From Gemmatimonadaceae bacterium (lineage in GTDB: Bacteria > Gemmatimonadota > Gemmatimonadetes > Gemmatimonadales > Gemmatimonadaceae): DNA of 34,014 nt. Below, piece after piece: positions 1-7,777 of this stretch; position 1 is the stretch's first letter; every line of letters starts with the position of its first letter. The translations under genes and the position numbers were made by a program. Below the pieces are notes generated by a model. That model searched no databases and was not told the origin of the DNA. It saw only the letters and a program-made list of their open reading frames with translations. The stretch is taken from positions 1-34,014 of the forward strand of contig JABFYH010000118.1 in NCBI GenBank assembly GCA_013361335.1. Direction: 5' to 3'.

Positions 1-1446
1 GACGATGCGCACGCGCGGCGCGACCGCCGTCGGCCGGCTCGGCACGATCACGGGCAGCGGCGCGGGCGGAGTGGCGGCCGGCGCCGGCGACGGTGCGACG
101 GCGACCGCGGGCGGCGCCGCACGGGTGATCGCCGACGATTGCGCCGAGTCGCCGCTCCGCGACGTCGCCGCTACGACGCTTGGCGCCGCCGCCGGCGCGA
201 GCGTGGCCGGAATGGCGATGCCGGCGGGACTATCGCCGCTGCGCGGTGAATTGGCCGCGGCGCTCACGCCGCCGAGCGAATCCCGGGTGTCGGTCACGAC
301 GCCGGCGCTGATACCGTGCCGGGACCCCGTCGTCTGCGCGTGGCGTTCCCGCCGCGCTGCCCCATCGGACCACGCCTGAACACCGCCAGCCACCAGCACG
401 AGCGCGATCAGCGACACCAGCGCCCCCGCGAGCACGACGCGCGTGCTGGGCGGCATGCGATCGCGCGCCGCCCTGATGGCCGCGACCGGACCAGCGCCCG
501 CCGCCGGCCGCACCACCGCCGCCGCCGCGGCCGGCGCCAATGCCGGATCGCGCACGAACTGGATGGTCTCGTTTCCCAGCGGCGCGACGGCCGGCGCGCG
601 ACGCGCGGGCGGGTCGCCGTCGAGCGCCGCGATCAGCTCGTCCACCGTCTGCCAGCGGCATTCGCGCTCCTTCTCGATCGCGCCGGCGATCGCCTCGGCG
701 AGATGCGGCGGGACGTCGTCGCGCAGCGTCGTGACGGCGGGGAGCCGCACGTGCTTCTGATGATAGAGCACGGAGTAGAGGGCCTCGCCCTCCCAGGGGC
801 GGTGGCCGACGAGCATCTCCCACACGACGAGGCCGAGGCTGTAGATGTCGCCACGTCCATCGAGCTCGCCGCCGTCGATCTGCTCGGGCGCCATGTACGT
901 CGGCGTGCCGATCGCGACGCCGTGCATGGTGAGCTGCTGCGTCTCGGTCGACATCGAGCGCGCGACGCCGAAGTCCGCGAGCAGCGCGCGGTCCTCCTCG
1001 TCGACGAAGATGTTCTCCGGCTTGACGTCGCGATGCACGATGCCGCGCGCGTGCGCCGCACCGAGCGCTGCCGCCACGTCGCGCATGACGCGCTCGGTGT
1101 CTGTCGGAGACAGCGGCCCGTCGGCGGCGATGCGCTGCTTGAGCGTGCGGCCGGCGATGTGCGCCATGACGAGGGCGACACCGCCGTCGTCGAGGTGGAT
1201 GACCTCGTGCACGCCGACCACGTTGGGGTGCTCGAGCTGCGCGACGAACCGCGCCTCCCGCGCGAACCGCGCGACCGCCTCGGCATCCTCCGCATAGCGC
1301 GCGTGGATCAGCTTGATCGCGACCTGGGCATCGGTGTCACGGTCGCGCGCGAGGTACACGACAGCCGTGCCTCCGCGGCCCACCTCGCGCAGGATCTCGT
1401 AGCGGGCGGACAGGGCCAGCAGCGGCGGGATGCGCTCGGCGGTCAT
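1..1446 (-). CDS. Membrane-anchored Ser/Thr protein kinase (Hanks/PknB type), 3' end beyond window
   Basis: 482 codons are visible, open to the window edge, so the C-terminus is missing. Start ATG lies 3 bases after the stop of the upstream FHA gene. The kinase domain spans about residues 14-275: glycine loop GRGGTAVV (23-30), ATP lysine in VAIK (K45), helix-C glutamate E64, catalytic HRDVKPEN (138-145, D140), DFG (158-160), and a GTPTYMAPEQ activation/P+1 segment. A low-complexity Ala/Pro linker follows, then one transmembrane segment (about 350-375, rich in Val, Leu, Ala), then an Ala/Pro/Ser-rich extracytoplasmic region. The HRD arginine and all catalytic residues are present, so it should be an active kinase that phosphorylates Ser/Thr in the cytoplasm. 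The adjacent FHA protein is the obvious candidate partner (inference). No PASTA repeats are seen in the visible part. Confidence 0.93.
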   Translation of the reverse strand, partial: MTAERIPPLLALSARYEILREVGRGGTAVVYLARDRDTDAQVAIKLIHARYAEDAEAVARFAREARFVAQLEHPNVVGVHEVIHLDDGGVALVMAHIAGRTLKQRIAADGPLSPTDTERVMRDVAAALGAAHARGIVHRDVKPENIFVDEEDRALLADFGVARSMSTETQQLTMHGVAIGTPTYMAPEQIDGGELDGRGDIYSLGLVVWEMLVGHRPWEGEALYSVLYHQKHVRLPAVTTLRDDVPPHLAEAIAGAIEKERECRWQTVDELIAALDGDPPARRAPAVAPLGNETIQFVRDPALAPAAAAAVVRPAAGAGPVAAIRAARDRMPPSTRVVLAGALVSLIALVLVAGGVQAWSDGAARRERHAQTTGSRHGISAGVVTDTRDSLGGVSAAANSPRSGDSPAGIAIPATLAPAAAPSVVAATSRSGDSAQSSAITRAAPPAVAVAPSPAPAATPPAPLPVIVPSRPTAVAPRVRIV

Positions 1447-1449
1447 GAG

Positions 1450-2166
1450 TCAGCGCGACGAGAAGCGAAGCACTACGTCGCCCAGCTCGATCCGGTCGCC
1501 ATCGGCGAGCGCGCGCTCACCGTCGGCGCTGGACAGCGTCTCGTCGTTGACGACGACGGGGTTGGTGCGCGAGAGGTTGGTGAGGCCCCAACGCCCACCG
1601 GAGAAATCGAGACGCGCATGCTGACGACTGACGGTGCTGGACGGAAGCGCAACGTGCGGCGGTGAGCTACCCGGCTCGCGGCCGAGGATCAACTGCGGAC
1701 GCTCCCCCGGGATGCGCACGAATCGAATCTCTCGCGGCATCGCGAGCCCCGATAGTACCTCCAGTCGACCCGGAAGGATCTGCACCGCCTGGTCGGAGGG
1801 GCGACGGAAGTGCACCGTCTCCGTGCTCGGCGGCGCGACATCGGCGACGTCGACCTCGATCAGCGTGGGCGGCGCAGGCGGTGCAACGGCCGGTGGCGCG
1901 AACGACGACACAGCGGACTCGACGGTTTTGACGCCGTCGAGCGGCAGCGAGTTCGTCAACGATGGTTCAGCCTGCCAGCCTCCGGATCCGGGAAAGATCA
2001 GCGGCGGAAGCTCGCGGCGCTCCGGGCCTCTGGCGTGGCGCATCATATACACCGGAATGGCGATGCACGCCGAGAGCACCAACACGGCGAGGATCGAAAA
2101 GATCACGGCGGGCTCGACACTGGAATGCCGCCACGCAGCGTGGGAACGGCTCTGTCCGGAGCGCAA
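1450..2166 (-). CDS. Membrane-anchored FHA-domain protein
   Basis: 238 aa. It has a short N-terminus, one transmembrane segment (about 20-41), a Pro/Ala-rich linker (about 90-115) and a C-terminal FHA domain (about 145-238). FHA hallmarks are the GR pair in LGRE (161-164), VSRQHA (179-184) and LSRTNPV (198-204, with the conserved Asn), ending in GDRIELGDVVLRF. FHA domains bind phosphothreonine peptides, so this protein probably docks onto a substrate of, or onto, the kinase encoded 3 bases downstream. The start codon is taken as TTG, preceded by GAGGGG at about 8 nt spacing; a later GTG near the membrane segment is possible. It lies 16 nt downstream of the MazG-like gene, in the same operon. 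The topology suggests the FHA domain is cytoplasmic, but that depends on how the single helix inserts. Confidence 0.88.
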   Translation of the reverse strand: MRSGQSRSHAAWRHSSVEPAVIFSILAVLVLSACIAIPVYMMRHARGPERRELPPLIFPGSGGWQAEPSLTNSLPLDGVKTVESAVSSFAPPAVAPPAPPTLIEVDVADVAPPSTETVHFRRPSDQAVQILPGRLEVLSGLAMPREIRFVRIPGERPQLILGREPGSSPPHVALPSSTVSRQHARLDFSGGRWGLTNLSRTNPVVVNDETLSSADGERALADGDRIELGDVVLRFSSR

Positions 2167-2182
2167 GAGACGTTCCCCTCAC

Positions 2183-2542
2183 TCAGCCCCCCGGACGCTG
2201 AAAGCCCTCCGGATGCCGCTCGCGCAGCTTCTCCTCGTTGCGCACAGCGACGCCGCTCAGGCTCACCCCCACCGAGCTGGCCGCGATCGCCAGGCACCAC
2301 AGCGCGTCGCCCAGCTCGTCGACCACCGCGTCGCGGTCGAGCGGTCGCCCCTGCAGCACATGCTTGCGGGCATGAGCGAGCACCTCACCCGCCTCCTCGG
2401 CGAGACCCGCCGCGGCGTCGAGAAAGCGATGCGCATCGTCGAGCGCGGGGTTCACGGTGCGCCCCGCCGCGAGCTGATACGCGTCGAGGGTTCGCTCGGC
2501 GGCGCGCCGCTCGAGCAATGGAGTGCCGGGCTGATCGGTCAT
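2183..2542 (-). CDS. MazG-like nucleotide pyrophosphohydrolase
   Basis: 119 aa, all-alpha, MazG/NTP-PPase fold. The metal-binding pattern is visible as EExxE (E49, E50, E53) and ExxD (E76, D79) in the helix DELGDALWCL; the C-terminus NEEKLRERHPEGF is typical of short MazG-like proteins. Members hydrolyse (d)NTPs to monophosphate and pyrophosphate and are thought to clean the nucleotide pool; the substrate here cannot be told. The start ATG overlaps the permease stop as ATGA, so translation is probably coupled. Its position between a peptide transporter and a signalling pair has no obvious functional logic; it may be a passenger in the operon. Confidence 0.87.
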   Translation of the reverse strand: MTDQPGTPLLERRAAERTLDAYQLAAGRTVNPALDDAHRFLDAAAGLAEEAGEVLAHARKHVLQGRPLDRDAVVDELGDALWCLAIAASSVGVSLSGVAVRNEEKLRERHPEGFQRPGG

Positions 2543-3459
2543 GCGTAGGTCACTCTCGGATCCGCCTTCGCGTAGGCGACGTCGGTGATGAGGTTCACGA
2601 GCACGAACACGGCGCTCAGGAAGAGCACGGAGCCCTGGATCGCGGGCAGATCGCGCCGGGCGATCGCGTTCACGACGTAGCGGCCGAGACCCGGCCAGGA
2701 GAAGATGGTCTCGGTGAGGATGCTGCCGGTGAGGTAGGCGCCGAAGTCGAGCCCGAGCACGGTGATGATCGGAATCAGCGCGTTGCGCAGCGCGTGCCGT
2801 CCCACGACGAGCCGCTCGCCGAGCCCCTTCGCGCGCGCCGTGCGCACGTAGTCCGCGCCGAGCGAGTCGAGCATCGCCGAACGGGTCATGCGCGCCAGGA
2901 AGGCGATGGAGCGCATGCCGAGGGCGATGGCCGGCAGCACGAGGTAGCGCGCGCCGCCGAACCCCGAGGGCGGGAGCCAGTGCAGCGTAACGGCGAAGAG
3001 GAGAATCAGCAGCAGGCCCACCCAGTAGACGGGAAAGCTGATGCCGAGGTAGGCGAGGCCCAGCCCGAACCTGTCTATTGTGCTACCGGGCTTCCTTCCG
3101 CTCAGGACTCCGAGCGTCACGCCGCAGATCGTGGCGAGCAGCATGGCCGCGCCGGCGAGCTGCAGCGTCTTGGGAAAGCGCTCGAGGATGTCTTTCCGGA
3201 TCGGCCGGTTGGTGATGTACGAGCGGCCGAGATCGCCCTTCGCGATGCCGGCCAGATAATGCCCGAACTGGACGGGGAGGGGATCATCGAGCCGGAGCTC
3301 CTGACGGAGCCGTGCGATCGTCTGCTCGTCGGCGCGCTCGCCAACCATCGCCTGCACCGGATCGCCCGGGGCGACGTACAGCAGCAGGAAGGCGACGACG
3401 AGGACGCCGAGCAGGGTGGGGATGGAGAGCAGCAGCCGGCGGACGATGAAGGCGGTCAT
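2539..3459 (-). CDS. Peptide-type ABC transporter permease (OppB/DppB family)
   Basis: 306 aa, the usual length for OppB/DppB. About six transmembrane segments are apparent, starting with the N-terminal helix of residues 8-29, followed by the family's periplasmic stretch with APGDPVQAMVG. The cytoplasmic EAA loop is recognisable around SLGADYVRTARAKGLGE with the following HALRNALIPII segment. The C-terminus ends in DPRV, as is common in this family. It forms one half of an inner-membrane channel for peptides or other small substrates delivered by the upstream binding protein. Start ATG overlaps the binding-protein stop (ATGA). A partner permease (DppC type) and the ATPases (DppD/F) are not in this window, so the importer must be completed from elsewhere. 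Confidence 0.94.
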   Translation of the reverse strand: MTAFIVRRLLLSIPTLLGVLVVAFLLLYVAPGDPVQAMVGERADEQTIARLRQELRLDDPLPVQFGHYLAGIAKGDLGRSYITNRPIRKDILERFPKTLQLAGAAMLLATICGVTLGVLSGRKPGSTIDRFGLGLAYLGISFPVYWVGLLLILLFAVTLHWLPPSGFGGARYLVLPAIALGMRSIAFLARMTRSAMLDSLGADYVRTARAKGLGERLVVGRHALRNALIPIITVLGLDFGAYLTGSILTETIFSWPGLGRYVVNAIARRDLPAIQGSVLFLSAVFVLVNLITDVAYAKADPRVTYA

Positions 3460-5027
3460 TGTTTCGAGGGGGCTTCGCGGGCGATGCTCACGGCGGTCCA
3501 GGGCTGGCCGTTGAAGATCACCGGCGGCACGAAGCCCTTCACCCAGGGCTGGATGGCGTAGAGCTCGTTGTAGAAGTAGAGGAACACCATCGGTGCCTCA
3601 CGGAACGCCAGCTCGTCGGCTTCCGTGTAGAGCGCGATGCGCTTCGCCTCGTCCTGCTCGCGACGCGATGCGGTGACCAGCGAGTCGAAGCGCGCGTTCT
3701 GGAAGAAGGACACGTTGCCGCCGACGCCCTTGTTCGCGCTGTGCAGCAGGGGATACAGGAAGTTTTCGGCGTCGGGATAGTCGGCGTACCAGTCCTTCAC
3801 GAACAGATCGGTCTGCCCCTTGCGCGCCGCTTCGCGCGCCGCGGCGCTCTCGCGTTGCACGATCTTGGCGCGGATGCCGGAGAGCGCGAGGTAGCCTTGC
3901 AGCGTCTCCGCGATGCGGACGAAGATCGGCGTGGTGGAGGTCCAGAGCTCGACGTCGATCCCGTTGGGATAGCCGGCCTCGCGCAGGAGCTGCTTCGCGC
4001 GCAGGGTGTCGAACTGGTAGCCGATGCGCGTTTTGTCGGAGCCGGGGAGCTGGGAGGGGATGACGCCCGCGGCGAGCTCACCTCGGCCGGCGATCAGGTT
4101 GCGCACGATGGTGCGCCGGTCGAGCGAGTGGTTGATCGCCTGCCGGACACGGACGTCGGCCAGGGGGCCGCGGGTGGTGTTGATGGCGACATACACGAGC
4201 TCGAGCGCCGGCGTCGACGCGAGCAGCTTCCGACGCTCGGTGTCCTCTTCCCAGTCGCGGATCTCGCCCTGCGGGACCTGGAGCACGTCCACGTTCCCGC
4301 TCTGGAACTCGGCGACCGCGGTGCTGGGCTCCGAGATGATGCGCGCCTTGAGGGAGTCGGCCTTTGGCGCGCCTCCCCAGTAACCCTTGTTCGGCACGAA
4401 CAGGAGATAGTCGTCGTGCTTCCATTCGACGAGCTTCCACGGGCCGGTGCCCACCGGCCGCTCGCCGAAGCTGGCCGGTACCTTCTCCGGTGCGATGGAG
4501 GCCACCGGCATCGCCAGCAGCTTCGGAAAGATCGCGAAGGGTTCCTTGAGGGTGACGACGACGGTGGAGTCGTTCGGGGTGGCGAGCCCGGGGATCGTCG
4601 TCGCCTTGCCGTCCGCGAACTCCTTGGCGCCGAGGATGGGATAGAGGGGCCAGCCGCGGCCGCCGCGGACCTTGGGGTCGAGCACCCGCTGCCAGCTCGT
4701 CGCCACCTGTCGGGCGACGAAGGGGGTGCCGTCGGTGAAGGTGACCCCGCGCCGCAGATGGAAGGTGTACGTGATCCCATCGGGGGAGACCTCCCAGCTC
4801 GTGGCGAGCCCGGGGACGACGCCGGCGTCCGGGGTGAAGCGCGTCAGGCCGTCGAAGAGGTAGCCGACGGCGCGGCCGGTCGGGACGTCGGTGGAGAGCG
4901 CGGGGTCGAGGGAGCGGGGGTCGTAGTTGTCCCGCGAGTCCACCAGGGTGCGCCGATTCGTGCTGCTTCCGCCCCCGCCGCAGGCCGCGACCACCAACGG
5001 GACGATCAGGGGGTAGAAGCGACGCAT
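3456..5027 (-). CDS. ABC transporter substrate-binding lipoprotein, family 5 (DppA/OppA type)
   Basis: 523 aa with this start. The N-terminus is a short lipoprotein signal, MRRFYPLIVPLVVAAC, with lipobox VAAC and C16 as the lipidated cysteine, followed by a Gly/Ser linker. The mature part is an SBP_bac_5 domain: YLFDGLTRFTPD, the TYTFHLRRGVTFTDGTPF segment, VRQAINHSLDR in the second lobe, and a C-terminal YFYNELYAIQPWVKG. It should capture peptides or similar solutes at the outer face of the inner membrane and hand them to the permease encoded next. The reading frame stays open 59 codons upstream, but the extension is not signal-like, and the lipobox fixes the start. The first gene of the leftward operon; a candidate promoter lies just upstream. 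Confidence 0.93.
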   Translation of the reverse strand: MRRFYPLIVPLVVAACGGGGSSTNRRTLVDSRDNYDPRSLDPALSTDVPTGRAVGYLFDGLTRFTPDAGVVPGLATSWEVSPDGITYTFHLRRGVTFTDGTPFVARQVATSWQRVLDPKVRGGRGWPLYPILGAKEFADGKATTIPGLATPNDSTVVVTLKEPFAIFPKLLAMPVASIAPEKVPASFGERPVGTGPWKLVEWKHDDYLLFVPNKGYWGGAPKADSLKARIISEPSTAVAEFQSGNVDVLQVPQGEIRDWEEDTERRKLLASTPALELVYVAINTTRGPLADVRVRQAINHSLDRRTIVRNLIAGRGELAAGVIPSQLPGSDKTRIGYQFDTLRAKQLLREAGYPNGIDVELWTSTTPIFVRIAETLQGYLALSGIRAKIVQRESAAAREAARKGQTDLFVKDWYADYPDAENFLYPLLHSANKGVGGNVSFFQNARFDSLVTASRREQDEAKRIALYTEADELAFREAPMVFLYFYNELYAIQPWVKGFVPPVIFNGQPWTAVSIAREAPSKQ

Positions 5028-5070
5028 TTCGTTCTGGCGTAAGCAGTTGACAGCATGGTGAAGGCGCGAG

Positions 5071-5099
5071 AACTTACCCGTGCTACAGTGCACCGTCAA
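5071..5099 (-). promoter_or_regulatory. Candidate sigma70-type promoter for the leftward ABC/FHA/kinase operon
   Basis: On the minus strand, TTGACG (5099-5094, five of six matches to the -35 consensus) is followed by a 17-nt spacer and TAAGTT (5076-5071), which keeps the key T, A and final T of the -10 box. Transcription would begin near 5064, leaving a leader of about 37 nt before the ATG at 5027. Confidence 0.4.
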
Positions 5100-5191
5100 T
5101 GAAAATCGCGCCCGCCGGAGCGACCCGCCCGCGCGGGCGCGTCGCGCGTTCAGTTGCAAGTTGCGTCCCTCCCGTCCAGCCGTCCCTCCAC

Positions 5192-5425
5192 ATGGCCAAG
5201 ACATCCGACCGTCCGTCGCGTGAAGTCGCGCGTCTCGAAGGCTACGTGTACCGGCGCAAGCTCACGGAGCGGGAGCTGATCCCGGCCATCGGGGCGGGCA
5301 TCGTCACCGGGCTGGCGGCCTTCTACGTGGCGCGCCTCTTCCTCGAGCGCACGCCACTGCTGCCGGAGGACCGGCGCGCCGGCAAGCATCACGCGACCGG
5401 ACCTGGGCGACGTCCCAGAGGATGA
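5192..5425 (+). CDS. Small single-span membrane protein, function unknown
   Basis: 77 aa with this start. The N-terminal half is charged (MAKTSDRPSREVARLEGYVYRRKLTERE); one hydrophobic helix lies at about residues 29-47 (IPAIGAGIVTGLAAFYVARL); the tail is basic and Gly/Pro-rich. I do not recognise the family. Its stop overlaps the start of the Omp85 gene as ATGA, so the two are probably translated together, which hints at a role in outer-membrane assembly or simply leader-like coupling. An in-frame ATG at 5099 would add 31 Arg/Pro/Val-rich residues; a TACAGT hexamer (5084-5089) lies 9 nt before it, so a nearly leaderless start there cannot be excluded. Neither start has a clear Shine-Dalgarno sequence. 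Confidence 0.6.
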   Translation: MAKTSDRPSREVARLEGYVYRRKLTERELIPAIGAGIVTGLAAFYVARLFLERTPLLPEDRRAGKHHATGPGRRPRG

Positions 5426-7755
5426 GGCGGTTCGGCCCTCCCGTGACGAGGCGATGGGGCTTCGGCGCGCTGGTGCTGGCCCTCGCGGCCCTCACACCGC
5501 ACGCGCTCCGGGCGCAGGGGATCGACTGCGACGGCACCCCGGGGGAGCGTGAGGTGCGCTCGCTCGTGTTCCGCGGCAATCAGGCCTTTCCGAGCCGCGA
5601 GCTGGAGCTGCGCGTGTCCACGACGGCGTCGGACTTTCTCCAGCGGCGGCTCCACGTGTTCGGCACCCGGCGGTGCCTGGACAGCGACGCCCTGCGGCTC
5701 GACGTCGGACGCCTCCGCGTCTTCTATCAGCGTCACGGCTACTACGCGGCGACGGTCGACACGGCGGTGACGAGCGCCGGCGAGGGGGACGCCGTGCAGG
5801 TCGCCTTCCTGATCGACGAAGGGCAGCCGGTGCTGATCGACTCGCTGCGCATCTCGGGGCTCGACCCCGCGGTCCGCGAGATCGTGGACACCAGCGAGCT
5901 CGCGCTGCGAAAGGGAATCCCCTTCGACCGCACCAAGCTCCAGGCGACGATCGACACCATCAAGGGGCGGCTGCGCAACAACGGCTACCCGCGCGCCGAC
6001 GTCGCTGCGAGCTATACGGTGGACACCACCGCCCGCCGCGCGAGCGTCGGGCTGACGGTGCTCGCCGGCGCGCGCGCCCGCATCGGCCAGATCCGGGTGT
6101 TCAGCGAGCCGCTCCCCGGGCAGGAGGCGTCGCGGCTCGGCACACCCACCGTGTTGCGGCTGGCCACGGTGCGCACCGGCGATCTCTATCGCGACCGCGA
6201 CCTGATCGATGCCCAGCGGGGCCTCTACCAGACCGACCTGTTCCGGAGCGTCGAGGTGCGCCTCGCGCCGGACAGTGCGCAGCAGGGCGCCGATTCGCTC
6301 GTCACCGTCGACATCCTGGTGCGCGAGAACTACCTGCGGCAGCTCGACACCGAGATCGGATGGTCGGTGCTGGACTGCTTCAAGGATCGAACGCGCTTCG
6401 TCGACAAGAGCTTCCTCGGCGAGGCCCGTCGAGTGGAGCTCACGGCGCAGATCTCGAAGGTGGGGTACGGCACGCCGACTCGCATCGGCGACAACGGCCG
6501 CCTCTGCGCGAACGCGATCCGCGACGATCCGTTCAGCGAGAAGCTGAACTACTTCACCTCCGCCTCGCTGCGCCTGCCCACGCTGTTCGGCTTCCGCGCG
6601 TCGCCCACCTTCTCGGTGTACAGCGAGCGGCGCAGCGAGTATCAGGCCTTTCTGCGGACGACGCTCGTCGGCGGCGAGGCGTCGTTCTCGCGCGACGTCG
6701 CGCGCGACCTGCCGTTGCGGCTGGCATACACGGTGGAGTTCGGCCGCACCGAGGCGCCCCCCGCGCTGCTCTGCGCGCTGTTCAGCTTCTGCGATGCCGA
6801 CTCGCGCGCCTTCATCACCGACCAGAACCGCCGGCTCGCGGTGGCGAGCGCGCATCTCGATCGGATCCGCACCGACAACCCGTTCGCGCCGAGGTCGGGC
6901 ACCGTGCTCCGCCTCGATCTCCGGACCTCGCTGCGCGAGCTGGGGTCCGATCCTCGGCTCGAGTTCCTGAAGGGGCTGAGCGATGCGTCGGTCTACAAGG
7001 CGCTGGGAACCGGCGCGACCTTCGCCGCCCGGCTGCGGCTCGGCACGGTGCTCGGCCGAACGCTGTCCTTCACCGACGCCCCCGCCTTCATTCCTCCCGA
7101 AGAGCGATTGTACGCCGGCGGTGCGGCGAGCGTCCGCGGCTTCCAGCAGAATGCCCTGGGCGATCTCATCTACATCGCCGAGAATGCGCCGGCGATCGTG
7201 CCCGGCAATGGGGACACGGTGTACGTGCGGTTGGGCGCGGGCGTCGACAGCCAGGCCGTCCGGCGGGTCGTGCCGGTCGGGGGCAATTCATTGATCGTCG
7301 CCAACTTCGAGCTGCGTCTGCGGAGTCGATACTTCCCGGAGCTGCTCCAGTACACGCTCTTCGTCGACGGCGGCGACGTCTGGTCGCGGCAGACGTTGAT
7401 CGGCCAGCGCTCGCACGCGGCCTCCAAGCTGTTCCTCAACGGGTTGAAGTGGACGCCCGGGATCGGCGTGCGGGTGTTCACGCCGGTGGGCCCCTTTCAG
7501 GCCAACGTGGGGTACAACCCTTTCGCGCAGCCGCCGGGCGCGATCTACTTCGATGCCTCGGCGGCGCCACCGTCGGGCCTCGCCCCGCTCTCCCTCTACT
7601 GCGTCACGCCGGGCAACACCATTCCCGCCGTGCGCAACGCCGCCGGACAGTACGAGCAGGTCGCCGGGGCGCGGTGCACCGACTTCACGCCGCCGCGCAA
7701 GACCTCCTTTCTGAGCCGGCTGACCTTCACCTTCTCGATCGGCCCCGACTTCTAG
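5422..7755 (+). CDS. Omp85-family outer-membrane assembly protein (TamA/BamA-like)
   Basis: 777 aa. The signal peptide (about 1-31) ends LRA-Q. Residues about 44-330 look like three POTRA domains (for example VRSLVFRGNQAFPSREL, VLIDSLRISGL, and RIGQIRVFSEPL), followed by a 16-strand beta-barrel domain. The Omp85 hallmark VRGF sits at residues 571-574, within GGAASVRGFQQNALGD. The last strand ends in aromatic Phe (TFTFSIGPDF), the usual C-terminal signal recognised by the BAM machinery. Three POTRAs and an adjacent tamB-like gene favour a TamA role (insertion of outer-membrane proteins or lipid transfer together with TamB); BamA itself usually has five POTRAs. It could still be this organism's second BamA-like paralogue. 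Start overlaps the small upstream gene (ATGA). Confidence 0.9.
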   Translation: MRRFGPPVTRRWGFGALVLALAALTPHALRAQGIDCDGTPGEREVRSLVFRGNQAFPSRELELRVSTTASDFLQRRLHVFGTRRCLDSDALRLDVGRLRVFYQRHGYYAATVDTAVTSAGEGDAVQVAFLIDEGQPVLIDSLRISGLDPAVREIVDTSELALRKGIPFDRTKLQATIDTIKGRLRNNGYPRADVAASYTVDTTARRASVGLTVLAGARARIGQIRVFSEPLPGQEASRLGTPTVLRLATVRTGDLYRDRDLIDAQRGLYQTDLFRSVEVRLAPDSAQQGADSLVTVDILVRENYLRQLDTEIGWSVLDCFKDRTRFVDKSFLGEARRVELTAQISKVGYGTPTRIGDNGRLCANAIRDDPFSEKLNYFTSASLRLPTLFGFRASPTFSVYSERRSEYQAFLRTTLVGGEASFSRDVARDLPLRLAYTVEFGRTEAPPALLCALFSFCDADSRAFITDQNRRLAVASAHLDRIRTDNPFAPRSGTVLRLDLRTSLRELGSDPRLEFLKGLSDASVYKALGTGATFAARLRLGTVLGRTLSFTDAPAFIPPEERLYAGGAASVRGFQQNALGDLIYIAENAPAIVPGNGDTVYVRLGAGVDSQAVRRVVPVGGNSLIVANFELRLRSRYFPELLQYTLFVDGGDVWSRQTLIGQRSHAASKLFLNGLKWTPGIGVRVFTPVGPFQANVGYNPFAQPPGAIYFDASAAPPSGLAPLSLYCVTPGNTIPAVRNAAGQYEQVAGARCTDFTPPRKTSFLSRLTFTFSIGPDF

Positions 7756-7777
7756 CGCCGCCACGCCCGTGCCCCGC

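Noticed and set aside
1810-3561. A 583-codon plus-strand frame opposite the permease and MazG-like genes
   Set aside because: Low-complexity Arg/Ala/Glu/His composition, no recognisable family; the opposite strand has clear genes with overlapping starts and stops.
5047-5075. TTGACA (5047-5052) as the -35 box of a plus-strand promoter for the small membrane protein and tamA
   Set aside because: The -35 match is perfect but the sequence 17 nt on (GAACTT) is a poor -10 box and other spacings are no better.
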